From Chitinophagaceae bacterium (GTDB lineage Bacteria; Bacteroidota; Bacteroidia; Chitinophagales; Chitinophagaceae), in contig CANGOX010000003.1 of assembly GCA_947455605.1 (NCBI GenBank), positions 1-64,000 of the forward strand: a stretch of 64,000 nucleotides of DNA, given 5' to 3'. The notes below the pieces were generated by a model that worked only from the letters and a program-made list of their open reading frames with translations, made no database searches and had not been told where the DNA came from. This document shows positions 1 through 9,908 of the stretch, piece by piece. Position 1 is the stretch's first letter. Each line of letters starts with the position of its first letter. The translations under genes and the position numbers were made by a program.

Positions 1-431
1 ATACATTCCCCATTTTCCAGATGATTCATACGGGCCACATGCAGGTGATGAAAATCTATATGATCGCGTTTTAATCTTTGTAAACTCAGTTCACAGGCTT
101 TGATAATATGGTCTTTTGTATAATCGATCTGGATCTTACCGTTATCGCCAATTTTCTGTCCAACTTTGGATGCAATGAGTACCTCTTTCTGTTTACCGAT
201 TGTATCGCCCAATAAAGATTCGGAATGCCCGAGACCATAAAAATCGGCTGTATCAAAAAAATTGATGCCCGCATCCAGAGCCGCATGAATGGCCTGCTTA
301 GAAACCGCATCGTCTGATGGGCCCCATCCGATTGCCACTTCCCCCACTTCAGCCGCTCCACCAATGGCCCAGGTGCCAAAACCGATCTCACTAACTTCCA
401 TATCTGTATTGCCGAATTTTCTGTATCTCAT
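1..431 (-). CDS. aldo/keto reductase, partial (C-terminus runs off window)
   Basis: Minus-strand translation from ATG at 431 reads MRYRKFGNTDMEVSEIGFGTWAIGG...GINFFDTADFYGLGHSE, typical AKR N-terminus. Confidence 0.85.
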   Translation of the reverse strand, partial: MRYRKFGNTDMEVSEIGFGTWAIGGAAEVGEVAIGWGPSDDAVSKQAIHAALDAGINFFDTADFYGLGHSESLLGDTIGKQKEVLIASKVGQKIGDNGKIQIDYTKDHIIKACELSLQRLKRDHIDFHHLHVARMNHLENGEC

Positions 432-478
432 CTTCTTTCCGTTTACTTTTAATACCGTAAACCTAAGCACATTTGAAC

Positions 479-486
479 TATTTTTG
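479..486 (+). promoter_or_regulatory. Bacteroidetes-type -7 element TATTTTTG
   Basis: Matches TAnnTTTG, 30 nt upstream of the ATG at 516. Confidence 0.5.
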
Positions 487-515
487 CGGTATCGTTCTCA
501 ATTAATTCTTACGTC

Positions 516-923
516 ATGAAAAGACCTGTTCGCGTATTAGTTGCCAAGGTAGGACTGGATGGCCACGACCGCGGTGCCAAAGTAATTGCTACTGCTTTAC
601 GTGATGCCGGCATGGAAGTGATCTACACAGGTTTACGTCAAACCCCTGAAATGGTGGTGAATGCCGCCTTACAGGAAGATGTGGATGCGATCGGCATCAG
701 CATACTCAGTGGCGCACACATGACCGTATTTCCCAAAGTAATGGCTCTGATGAAAGAAAAGGGAATGAATGATGTATTGGTTACCGGTGGCGGTATCATT
801 CCCGAAGATGATATGAAAACCCTGAACGGCCTTGGCGTTGGCAAATTATTTGCACCCGGTGCAGCTACATCAGATATTGCCGTATACATTACCGATTGGG
901 TAAAAGCTAATCGTAATTTTTAA
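516..923 (+). CDS. stand-alone cobalamin (B12)-binding domain protein, methylmalonyl-CoA mutase C-terminal type
   Basis: [19 protein letters not shown] contains the DxHxxG B12-binding motif; 135 aa, no catalytic barrel. Confidence 0.9.
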   Translation: MKRPVRVLVAKVGLDGHDRGAKVIATALRDAGMEVIYTGLRQTPEMVVNAALQEDVDAIGISILSGAHMTVFPKVMALMKEKGMNDVLVTGGGIIPEDDMKTLNGLGVGKLFAPGAATSDIAVYITDWVKANRNF

Positions 924-943
924 AGATCCGCAAATCAATTATA

Positions 944-1546
944 TCAGATCTCCGGAAGCCGCAATCTTTTCCTTTTTGAAAATATTCTGATAAACACAAC
1001 TGCACAAACACAGATAAATAATCCTGTATTGTTTTCCAGTCCCGTTTTTTTCAACAGTATATAAATAAGACCGCCGATGGCACAGGCGGTAGCGTACAAT
1101 TCTCCCCGTTTTAAAAGATCCGGCTTTTCACCGCAGAGTATATCTGCCAGTAAACCTCCGAATGTAGCAGTGATCACTCCCATTATAATGGCATAGCCAT
1201 CATTGATGTTGTAAGCTATACTTCTTTCAATACCCGCTGCGGTAAACATTCCCAGACCAATAGCATCAGTAAAAAAGATAGTTTTCTTAAACCTTATCTG
1301 ATTTGAATTGAAAAATGAGACAATGATCACAGCACCTACCACCAATGCTAATGCGAGATAATCATTTACCCAATTCACAGGCCGTATGCCAATTAAAAGA
1401 TCGCGTATAGTACCTCCTCCATAGGCTGTGGCAAAAGCGATAACGGCACCACCAAAAACATCCATGTGATGGGTACGGGCTTTTAATGCACCTGTTACTG
1501 CGAAAATAAAAATACCCGTATACATGATCAATTGAATCAGGTTCAT
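944..1546 (-). CDS. trimeric intracellular cation channel (TRIC/UPF0126) family membrane protein
   Basis: Multiple TM segments, paired AFATAYGGGTIRDLLIG and ATFGGLLADILCGEKP repeats. Confidence 0.85.
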   Translation of the reverse strand: MNLIQLIMYTGIFIFAVTGALKARTHHMDVFGGAVIAFATAYGGGTIRDLLIGIRPVNWVNDYLALALVVGAVIIVSFFNSNQIRFKKTIFFTDAIGLGMFTAAGIERSIAYNINDGYAIIMGVITATFGGLLADILCGEKPDLLKRGELYATACAIGGLIYILLKKTGLENNTGLFICVCAVVFIRIFSKRKRLRLPEI

Positions 1547-1648
1547 ATCTCAAAATACAAAACATGCTCATCAATCCACCGGTATTTTCTTTCATCAGGG
1601 AGTTTTCTAATCCATACTTACGGTGTAACTTTATTAAAATAGCAAACC

Positions 1649-2425
1649 ATGTACGCAACACTACTCAGTACTCTCGAAAATGGGATCCTTACCATAACCA
1701 TTAACCGCCCTGATAAATTAAACGCATTAAACAAACAGGTATTTACAGATCTGAATGCTGTTTTAGATGAGATCTATTCCAACCCGGAGATCAAATCAGT
1801 AATCATTACCGGTTCTGGTCAAAAAGCATTTGTGGCCGGGGCTGATATCAGTGAGTTCAGCAGTTTTACCAGGGAGCAAAGTATGGCATTGGCTAAAGGC
1901 GGACAGGATACATTCCTCCGGATTGAAAATGCTCCTAAACCGATTCTGGGTTGTATCAATGGTTTTGCCCTCGGTGGCGGGTGTGAACTGGCCATGAGTT
2001 GCCATTTCCGCATCGCATCGGATAATGCGAAGTTTGGCCAGCCGGAAGTAAATCTGGGCTTGATACCCGGTTATGGTGGCACACAACGTTTGGTACAATT
2101 GATCGGCAAAGGGAGAGCATTGGAATTATTGATGAGTGCAGGTATGATCGATGCAAATACAGCTTTGCAATATGGACTCGTAAACTATGTAGTACCTCAG
2201 GAAGAACTGCTTGCCAAAGCGAAATCTATTTTAGAGGTGATCAATAGCAAGGCGCCTGTAGCAGTTGGCAAATGTATTGAAGCTGCCAATGCTGTTTTTG
2301 ATGAAACCAAAAACGGGTATGCAGTGGAAGTAAATGGTTTTGGAGATTGTTTTGATACGGCAGATATGAAAGAAGGGACAACAGCTTTTCTTGAAAAAAG
2401 GAAAGCAGTGTTCACTGGAAAATAA
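1649..2425 (+). CDS. enoyl-CoA hydratase/isomerase (crotonase) family
   Basis: FVAGADISEF, NGFALGGGCELAMSCHFRIAS, FGQPEVNLGLIPGYGGTQRL. Confidence 0.92.
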   Translation: MYATLLSTLENGILTITINRPDKLNALNKQVFTDLNAVLDEIYSNPEIKSVIITGSGQKAFVAGADISEFSSFTREQSMALAKGGQDTFLRIENAPKPILGCINGFALGGGCELAMSCHFRIASDNAKFGQPEVNLGLIPGYGGTQRLVQLIGKGRALELLMSAGMIDANTALQYGLVNYVVPQEELLAKAKSILEVINSKAPVAVGKCIEAANAVFDETKNGYAVEVNGFGDCFDTADMKEGTTAFLEKRKAVFTGK

Positions 2426-2427
2426 AC

Positions 2428-2550
2428 CTCTGCGCAACCTCATGTAACTCCGCTACTCTGCGGTGAAAAGAAGTTTTATTTTCATGCCAAGTTTCCTATT
2501 GGAACCTTTTATTCACCACAGAGACAGGGAGGGGCAGCGTTTACGCAGAG
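2428..2550. repeat. imperfect long inverted repeat between convergent genes
   Basis: Left CTCTGCG...CTCTGCGGTGAA (2428-2467), right TTCACCACAGAG...CGCAGAG (2512-2550). Confidence 0.75.
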
Positions 2551-2551
2551 A

Positions 2552-3634
2552 TTATTTGATAGCCGTTTTTATCTCATCAGCTACAGAGTGTTCTGCTTTG
2601 AAAGTATAGCCCATCAACTTAGACAGTGTTTGTGCAAATTGTTTTTGGTATAACTGCACATTATTTTTCATTTCGCCGGAAGCAGGTGTGCCAGGTCCCA
2701 GGATAGCCATCCATATTTCATTGGCACCATCAACAGATCTTCCGTGACTTGTCCATTTGTATTTTTCTTTATCACCGCGGCCATGATCGGTTGTAAACAG
2801 TAAAGTAGTTTTATTTCTATACTGCGGATCGGATTGTACAAAATCCCAGATCTCCTTAACCCAGGCATCTACCTGATGGGCGGAATTGAGATAATATTTA
2901 TAATCGCGGCCATGGGCAAACTCATCCGTTTCACCATAGGATATAAAAAGTACCCTTGGTTTTTTTGTTTTCAAGTGCTCCATGGCTCCATAATGGGTAA
3001 ATACATCAAAACTTTCTTCCGTCCAGGCTTTGTGTGCATTATCGAGCATTGTATTGATTAGCCGCTCGTTCGAAGAAGGATATTTCCCGCCAAAATGTTC
3101 ATAAGCAGCAATTACCGGTATACCGCTCTTTTTTTCATCCAGGATCCGGTTAAAAGCATCCCAGGCTGCAAATGCTGCAACCCTTCCCTTTAATCTTTTC
3201 TGCTTATTGAAAAATTCGAGAACGGTTGTGTTCGGATTGGCTTTGTATTCGTTCTTATTGACTGCTGTATCTACAAAACCGCACATAATTTCGCTGTAAC
3301 CCGGATAAGAGAACCAATACGGATTTGACACATCCAGCTTATTATTCAATAGCCGGTTACCATATACCTGGCCTTTCACCGCAATCGTATTCCATAAAAA
3401 TGGAAGGAGTTTTTTCCGGCGCACTGCAACATCATCATCCCAGTATTTTTGAAACAAATTAAGACTGTCGTCCTGGTTGAAGCGTTTGTCAGTACCGATC
3501 TCTTTGTCCATACCACTAAACACCTCCTGCCAACGAAAACCATCGGTGGTAATAATGATCAGGTTTTCTGTTTGCTGTGAATACACCCAGGTAGCCGAAC
3601 AAAAAAGAAACAGTAAAATAAAAAATTGCTTCAT
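2552..3634 (-). CDS. alkaline-phosphatase superfamily protein (phosphodiesterase/sulfatase-like), secreted
   Basis: Signal peptide, LIIITTDGFRWQEVF (NPP-like Thr nucleophile region), TTDHGRGD metal site. Confidence 0.8.
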   Translation of the reverse strand: MKQFFILLFLFCSATWVYSQQTENLIIITTDGFRWQEVFSGMDKEIGTDKRFNQDDSLNLFQKYWDDDVAVRRKKLLPFLWNTIAVKGQVYGNRLLNNKLDVSNPYWFSYPGYSEIMCGFVDTAVNKNEYKANPNTTVLEFFNKQKRLKGRVAAFAAWDAFNRILDEKKSGIPVIAAYEHFGGKYPSSNERLINTMLDNAHKAWTEESFDVFTHYGAMEHLKTKKPRVLFISYGETDEFAHGRDYKYYLNSAHQVDAWVKEIWDFVQSDPQYRNKTTLLFTTDHGRGDKEKYKWTSHGRSVDGANEIWMAILGPGTPASGEMKNNVQLYQKQFAQTLSKLMGYTFKAEHSVADEIKTAIK

Positions 3635-3655
3635 GTAAACATTTTATAAAACAGC

Positions 3656-5779
3656 TTAATGAAACAGAACTGTTGATGGCACTTCTGTCTTAGTCTGACC
3701 AATGGGTTGATAACTAAACAGCAGGTTATTGCCTCCACCACTGTCAAAATAAGAAAGTTTTATCATATGATAGCCTTTCTCTAAAAAACATTTGCCTTCT
3801 TTTTCTTCAAAACCGTGATTTCCATCGTTGTTTACGATCAGTTGGCCATCTATTTCGAGAATACTGCCATCATCGCTGGTAGTGAAAAACGTATAACCGG
3901 CGGTCTTCTCAATTTTAATAAATCCTTCAAACACCAGTCCGTATTTCTCTTTTCGCAGTTTGACACTGGTGTTTACCATATCTGTCACACCACGATTCAT
4001 TGGAGTGTTTGCCTGAAAAACAGACATATTCATTTTCACCCCTTCAAAATATTGATAAGACAGCCCTTTTTGCAAGGACCCCGTTTTTACAGCTTTAAGT
4101 AAACTCAGACCTGTTATCTTTATTTCGGCGGTATCACTGGGTGCACTGTTATTATCTTTTACAGCAAAAGATCTGACCATTGCATCGCCTTTTATCAGGA
4201 ATGGTTGTGAATAGACAACCGGCTGACCCTCACCTATGATATAGGAAATTTTTACGCCTGGGTCACCGGAAGCAATCGAAACGCTAGCCCCAGACATATC
4301 TGGTTGATAATTCAATTCCATCTTCGGTTTTCGCAGGAAAGAGCCATAGTTGCTGATCTTCACTACATAGGCATAAGGTGATTTTATTTTATTGGGATCA
4401 TATTCGGGCAATGTAACCACCACATCTTTCCCATTTCTAACAGCAGATACTTTTTCTTTGACAGATAAAAAAGAAACATCAGCAATAGACCCGTTCAAAG
4501 GCAGATCCTTCAGCACCAGCTTCCGGTTGGAAGGGAATTTCGGAAAAATGGCATACAGCGAATTGGTGTTGGCATTGTAAGTATAAAACACTTCTTTCAC
4601 GGCATAACCCGGCGATGGATCAACAGTTAGCTTCATCATAATATCTTCATCCTTTTTTGCCGTATAATCTCTCTTGCCTTCGCTCCACTGACTAACTTTT
4701 TTCCATCTTGTGGTACCGTAGATCGCCTCTCCGTTTATTTTCAGCCAGTCGCCTATCTGCAGCAGGCGTTCCTGCATAATGGGTGGGATTTTACCATGTT
4801 CATCAGGGCCAATATCCAACAAGAAATTACCTCCACGGCTAACTTTATCCAATAAATGATAGACCAGTGATTGTGCAGAATTATAATCCCAGGCATCTTC
4901 CTCACGGTTATACCCATAGGAATAACCCATACCACGGCTCTCTTCCCATACATGGTTCTCAAAATCCAGATCGGGTTGGTATTCCGGTGTATAAACAGAT
5001 CCATGTTTAAAACGGAGGCCTTTACCCCAACGGTCGTAGGTAACAATTTTGTCTTTCACCGGACTTTCATTATACATCCAGCTGAGAAACTCTTTCGATT
5101 TCCAGGTTTCGTCACTTTCATCCCAATCGCCGTCTGTCCAGAACACATCCGGCTGATAGGTATTAATGAGTTCTTTCATTTGTGGCCACATATGCTCGGT
5201 TGCATAGCGTTTATGATCCGTTTTCCATAAAGGGTTGAACCATTCGTACAAAGAATAATACATACCGGCCCGAACCGATGTTTTACGAACGGCTTTAAAA
5301 AGATCACCTAAGAGATCTCGTTTGGGGCCCACTTCTTTGGCATTCCAGGGAAAACCCCAGGTTCGACTGGCTTCCTTACTGGGCCATAAGGCAAAGCCAT
5401 CATGGTGCTTGGATGTGAGCACAATATATTTTGCCCCGGATTGTTCAAAAACCCTGGCCCATTCATCAGGGTTAAATAACTCTGCTTTGAACTGATCTGC
5501 CAGCTGATAGTAAGTAAGGTTTCCGAATTTAGCCAGATGAAAAGCTTTCTTGGCACTATCTCCGCCCTGTAAGCTATTCTGGTACCATTCTGCATAGCTT
5601 CCCTTGGTGGTATAAGCGGGAACGGCATACACTCCCCAGTGAATAAAGATGCCGAATTTACTATCACCAAACCATTGCGGAACCGGGCGTTTGTCTAAGG
5701 ATTCCCAGGTGGGTTGGTAAGTTTGTGCTGATGAAACCATTGAGGTAACGAGCAGGCCAAGCAGGATTGTTTTTCTCAT
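3656..5779 (-). CDS. alpha-L-fucosidase (GH29) with C-terminal PA14-like domain
   Basis: FGIFIHWGVYAVPAY, YIVLTSKHHDGFALWPS, DVFWTDGDWDE; C-terminal YTFFTTSDDGSILEIDGQLIVNNDGNHG is PA14-like. Confidence 0.92.
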   Translation of the reverse strand: MRKTILLGLLVTSMVSSAQTYQPTWESLDKRPVPQWFGDSKFGIFIHWGVYAVPAYTTKGSYAEWYQNSLQGGDSAKKAFHLAKFGNLTYYQLADQFKAELFNPDEWARVFEQSGAKYIVLTSKHHDGFALWPSKEASRTWGFPWNAKEVGPKRDLLGDLFKAVRKTSVRAGMYYSLYEWFNPLWKTDHKRYATEHMWPQMKELINTYQPDVFWTDGDWDESDETWKSKEFLSWMYNESPVKDKIVTYDRWGKGLRFKHGSVYTPEYQPDLDFENHVWEESRGMGYSYGYNREEDAWDYNSAQSLVYHLLDKVSRGGNFLLDIGPDEHGKIPPIMQERLLQIGDWLKINGEAIYGTTRWKKVSQWSEGKRDYTAKKDEDIMMKLTVDPSPGYAVKEVFYTYNANTNSLYAIFPKFPSNRKLVLKDLPLNGSIADVSFLSVKEKVSAVRNGKDVVVTLPEYDPNKIKSPYAYVVKISNYGSFLRKPKMELNYQPDMSGASVSIASGDPGVKISYIIGEGQPVVYSQPFLIKGDAMVRSFAVKDNNSAPSDTAEIKITGLSLLKAVKTGSLQKGLSYQYFEGVKMNMSVFQANTPMNRGVTDMVNTSVKLRKEKYGLVFEGFIKIEKTAGYTFFTTSDDGSILEIDGQLIVNNDGNHGFEEKEGKCFLEKGYHMIKLSYFDSGGGNNLLFSYQPIGQTKTEVPSTVLFH

Positions 5780-5955
5780 ATAGACGGGATATAACTGAAA
5801 AATAACGAAAATCTGCGGATTAAAACCTGCGGTTCATTAGACGTTAGTCGTTAGTATTGAGTCTAGGATTCACTATGTCGATAGTCTATGTGCCATGGTC
5901 TATTGACTATGGTTGTTTCACTCACGATTCACGTCTCACGATTCACGATAAGCGT

Positions 5956-5963
5956 TACCTTTG
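5956..5963 (+). promoter_or_regulatory. -7 element TACCTTTG upstream of fumC
   Basis: Matches TAnnTTTG. Confidence 0.5.
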
Positions 5964-6000
5964 CCGGGCAAAAGATAGCTTACCTATAAAAATCTGAAAC

Positions 6001-7401
6001 ATGGACTACCGAATTGAGAAAGACACCATGGGCGAGGTAAATGTTCCCGCCAATGTTTACTGGGGTGCACAAACCCAGCGCAGTATCGACAACTTTAAGA
6101 TCGCACAGGATATCAATAAGATGCCGAAAGAGATCATCAAAGCTTTTGCTTACCTGAAAAAAGCGGCTGCGTTAACCAACCTCGATGCCGGTGTATTACC
6201 AGAAGAAAAAGCAACTTTAATTGGTCAGGTTTGTGATGAGATCCTTGCAGGAAAATTAGATGATCAGTTTCCACTCGTTGTTTGGCAAACCGGCAGTGGC
6301 ACCCAGAGCAATATGAATGTGAATGAAGTGGTGGCTTATCGCGGCCATGTGATCAAAGGTGGTTCCTTAACTGATAAGGACAAATTCTTACACCCGAATG
6401 ATGATGTAAATAAATCACAATCGTCGAACGACACTTTTCCAACAGCGATGCATATTGCTGCTTATAAGATCTTACTTGAAACAACCATTCCCGGTATTGA
6501 AAAGCTGAGAGATACCCTTGCAAAGAAGAGTAAGGATTTTATGCATGTGGTAAAGATCGGACGTACCCATTTTATGGATGCAACGCCGCTTACGCTTGGA
6601 CAGGAGATCAGTGGTTATGTATCACAATTGAATCATGGATTAAAAGCCATTAAGAATACGCTGGATCACTTAAGCGAACTCGCATTGGGTGGAACCGCAG
6701 TTGGTACAGGTATCAATACGCCAAAAGGATATGATGTAAACGTTGCCAAACATATTGCGGCTCTCACAGGTTTGCCATTTGTTACGGCAGAAAATAAATT
6801 TGAAGCCCTTGCTGCACACGATGCTATCGTGGAAGCACATGGTGCATTGAAAACCGTTGCCGTTAGTCTGATGAAGATCGCCAATGATATCCGTATGTTA
6901 TCATCAGGCCCCAGAAGTGGTATCGGTGAATTATTTATACCTGATAATGAACCCGGCTCTTCCATTATGCCAGGTAAGGTAAACCCTACGCAGTGTGAAG
7001 CCTTAACCATGATTGCAGCGCAGGTAATGGGCAATGATGTAGCCATCAATATAGGTGGTGCTACCGGACATTTTGAGCTGAATGTTTTCAAACCCGTTAT
7101 GATCTTTAATTTCTTACACAGTGCCCGCCTGATTGGTGATGGCTGTGTAAGCTTTAATGATAAGTGTGCCATTGGCCTCGCTCCTATTGAAGCCAATATC
7201 AAGAAACACGTTGATAACAGTTTGATGCTGGTTACTGCACTCAATACCAAGATCGGGTATTACAAAGCTGCCGAGATCGCACAAAAAGCACATAAAGAAG
7301 GAACCACCTTAAAAGAGATGGCCGTAAAACTGGGCTATCTTACTCCGGAAGAATTTGATGCATGGGTGATACCCGGGAATATGGTGGGGGAGATCAAATG
7401 A
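6001..7401 (+). CDS. fumC: class II fumarate hydratase
   Basis: [15 protein letters not shown] signature, [15 protein letters not shown], full length 466 aa. Confidence 0.97.
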   Translation: MDYRIEKDTMGEVNVPANVYWGAQTQRSIDNFKIAQDINKMPKEIIKAFAYLKKAAALTNLDAGVLPEEKATLIGQVCDEILAGKLDDQFPLVVWQTGSGTQSNMNVNEVVAYRGHVIKGGSLTDKDKFLHPNDDVNKSQSSNDTFPTAMHIAAYKILLETTIPGIEKLRDTLAKKSKDFMHVVKIGRTHFMDATPLTLGQEISGYVSQLNHGLKAIKNTLDHLSELALGGTAVGTGINTPKGYDVNVAKHIAALTGLPFVTAENKFEALAAHDAIVEAHGALKTVAVSLMKIANDIRMLSSGPRSGIGELFIPDNEPGSSIMPGKVNPTQCEALTMIAAQVMGNDVAINIGGATGHFELNVFKPVMIFNFLHSARLIGDGCVSFNDKCAIGLAPIEANIKKHVDNSLMLVTALNTKIGYYKAAEIAQKAHKEGTTLKEMAVKLGYLTPEEFDAWVIPGNMVGEIK

Positions 7402-7430
7402 TTAATTAGTAGTTAGTAATTAATAATTAG

Positions 7431-7471
7431 AAATAAAAGGAAGCGCTTTAATAAGTTGCTTCCTTTTATTT
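7431..7471. terminator. bidirectional intrinsic terminator between convergent fumC and 7502 gene
   Basis: Perfect 14-bp stem AAATAAAAGGAAGC/GCTTCCTTTTATTT, 13-nt loop. Confidence 0.8.
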
Positions 7472-7501
7472 TTTTCATACTTACTAACTACCCATTACTA
7501 A

Positions 7502-8905
7502 TTATTTTTTAATCACGGGAGCTTTGAGTAATTGTGTATCTGCAGGAATATTTTCCAGATGATAATTACCGGAATCGATCACTGTTTTTGGAAATTGTTT
7601 TTGCAGGGTTGTAAAATCATTTGTTTTCACCATCGTTTGCCCGAGATAAAGTTCATCCAGTTTGGATAATGGTTTTAACAGGGCTATCCCTTTGACAGAA
7701 ATTCTTGTACCTACCAGATTTAGGTAGAGCAGGTTATTGAGTCCTGAAAGATTAGCAATCGATTCATCCGTAAGATTGGTATGTTCAATACTCAATCGAG
7801 TAAGGTTATTGCACTGGCCGATCAGCTTCCACGAATCTTTTGACAGGTCTGCATAACCTAGTTTTAACCAAACGATCTGTTTACTGATTGGGGCCAGCAA
7901 AGCCACCACCTTATCGCTAATTTTTGGAATACTTACAAAATTCACGTTTAACCAGTTACTGTTGGCAGCAACAGGTAATACAATTACACCGGCTTTTCTT
8001 AAGGAATCCAATGCAGCTTCGGGTGCTTTCGCAATGTTTCCTTCAGGAATAGCCGGTTTCTTTACCGATACTACGGCAGATTGCATAGCCAGCAATGCCG
8101 GCATCACCTTCGGTTCTTGCACAACTTCTTTTACTTTCTTAACAAAGCCGGCATTACTGCTGATCCACCAGTTAATCAAGGTCATTTCCTGCTCTGTTAA
8201 CTGGGGTTTCCCTTTGGGTGGCATATGTTTTTCTTCCAACGGATCGAGTGTAGATCGTTTGTAGATCTCGCTGCCCAGAGGATTGCCTGATTCGAATACT
8301 TTACCGTCTTTCCCTCCTTTGAGAATCCAGTCTTTCCCATCCAGTCTTAATCCACCTTTTTGTTTGGTGGCACTGTGGCAACCGCCACATTTGTCCTGAA
8401 GGATGGGTTGGATGATATCATTAAATACCTGAGCCTCCTGCACATTGATAATGTTTTTTCTGGCAGATCTACTGCTGTCAGATTTGCTATTGAATGCTTT
8501 AGTAAGAAACCCTTCCCCATGTGTTAAGGTTCCACCTAAATGTCCGGTGATAATGATCAGTAAAAATGTAAGGACTGAAATAACTTTCTTTAAACCAGTG
8601 TTGGGTTTGTTGGATAGCTGGTAGCCTATTAAAGAAAAAACCGATACCGAAATTCCCATCCATTTATGATAGTCCAATGTATCTTCATCATATTCTCCAC
8701 CGGTAGATAAACTCCAGCCTGTAACACAGGAAAGTACAGCACTGATCATCCCCAGCAAAAAAGCAATCCGAACTGCGGGCAGAATACCCGCATATTTTTC
8801 TTTGCCGCTCATCCAATGAAACAACAATGCCAGGAACAGAAAACCGATTGGTAAGTGTACCAATACTGGGTGAAAATTTCCAATCAATGCAAATACATTA
8901 CTCAT
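7502..8905 (-). CDS. DUF2231-type membrane domain + c-type cytochrome (CGGCH) + leucine-rich repeats
   Basis: GNFHPVLVHLPIGFLFLALLF, DKCGGCHSATKQKGGLRLDG, LTDESIANLSGLNNLLYLNLVGTRIS. Confidence 0.8.
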   Translation of the reverse strand: MSNVFALIGNFHPVLVHLPIGFLFLALLFHWMSGKEKYAGILPAVRIAFLLGMISAVLSCVTGWSLSTGGEYDEDTLDYHKWMGISVSVFSLIGYQLSNKPNTGLKKVISVLTFLLIIITGHLGGTLTHGEGFLTKAFNSKSDSSRSARKNIINVQEAQVFNDIIQPILQDKCGGCHSATKQKGGLRLDGKDWILKGGKDGKVFESGNPLGSEIYKRSTLDPLEEKHMPPKGKPQLTEQEMTLINWWISSNAGFVKKVKEVVQEPKVMPALLAMQSAVVSVKKPAIPEGNIAKAPEAALDSLRKAGVIVLPVAANSNWLNVNFVSIPKISDKVVALLAPISKQIVWLKLGYADLSKDSWKLIGQCNNLTRLSIEHTNLTDESIANLSGLNNLLYLNLVGTRISVKGIALLKPLSKLDELYLGQTMVKTNDFTTLQKQFPKTVIDSGNYHLENIPADTQLLKAPVIKK

Positions 8906-8907
8906 GA

Positions 8908-9843
8908 TCAGGCAGGCTGGTAACGTTTACGAAGCAGGTGCATCATGTGTTCATTGATGGCCCATTGGTCTGCTAAGGGCTGGCGTGTATAGGGTAGTGT
9001 GGGCATATAATCCGGGGGGCCAAATTCCGTTAGGATGGTCATTTGTGTTGCTCCTTCTTTGATCTTTCGTTGTATTACTGCATCCCACCATTCCAGATGT
9101 CGCTTCACTGTTGCTTCCCATTCAGGCGCCCTTGGATCATTTACCTGTGGGCCTTCGGGATGGCCTATTCTTGCATGGATATGATCCACTTTTGATAATG
9201 CAAACTGCACTGTATCTTCCTGATCATGCAATAAGGTTTCATGTACATTACACCAGTGTGATATATCCAGTGTCATGCGCATATCCGGAAAACGGGTTAA
9301 ATACTGTTTGGCCACATGTGCAGCAAACAGAATACGGCTTCGGTGCGATTCATGGCAGATCTTAATACCGGTTTCTCTGGCAACCTGTATCGTGTACTCA
9401 ATGAACCTGTTATTCTCTTCAGCAGGAAAGAAATCCCTTCCTGAATGACAATTGATATACAAAGGCACTTGTGTTTTCTGATAAACGGCTCCATCCACCA
9501 TTGTTTTGAACTGTTGAAAATGTTTGGCCGGATTAGTATCAGAACCACCGGTTAAAAAACCGATCTCCAGTTTGTGTTTCTGTAAAGCATCAAACAACTC
9601 TTTCTGTGCAGCAGGTGTGCCGGGCCACCACATTTCTATACCATCGTATCCTGTCTTTTTTGCTTTGGCACAGAATTCATCTACGGTTCCGTTAAACCCC
9701 CAACCGGTTCCCATTACTTTCAATGAAAACCCTGCCGGTGTTTTGAATGCAGGTTTGGATGCCATTAACTCTTCAAAAGGCGTTAAGGCCAGTGTGCTTA
9801 GCGATGCTGTCATAGATAAAAATTTTCTTCTGTCGAGAGCCAT
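8908..9843 (-). CDS. sugar phosphate isomerase/epimerase-like TIM barrel protein
   Basis: Tat-like MALDRRKFLSMTASL; KKTGYDGIEMWWPG, CHESHRSRILF, MRMTLDISHWCNVHE. Confidence 0.8.
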   Translation of the reverse strand: MALDRRKFLSMTASLSTLALTPFEELMASKPAFKTPAGFSLKVMGTGWGFNGTVDEFCAKAKKTGYDGIEMWWPGTPAAQKELFDALQKHKLEIGFLTGGSDTNPAKHFQQFKTMVDGAVYQKTQVPLYINCHSGRDFFPAEENNRFIEYTIQVARETGIKICHESHRSRILFAAHVAKQYLTRFPDMRMTLDISHWCNVHETLLHDQEDTVQFALSKVDHIHARIGHPEGPQVNDPRAPEWEATVKRHLEWWDAVIQRKIKEGATQMTILTEFGPPDYMPTLPYTRQPLADQWAINEHMMHLLRKRYQPA

Positions 9844-9908
9844 TATATGATTGTTTGCTTTTCTATTTATCCTTTCATGATACTTCAGGTCATAAGACCA
9901 ACAGCGGC

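Noticed and set aside
6666-7250. 194-aa minus-strand ORF within fumC
   Set aside because: Antisense to a clearly functional fumC with strong family motifs; low-complexity translation, no family signal.
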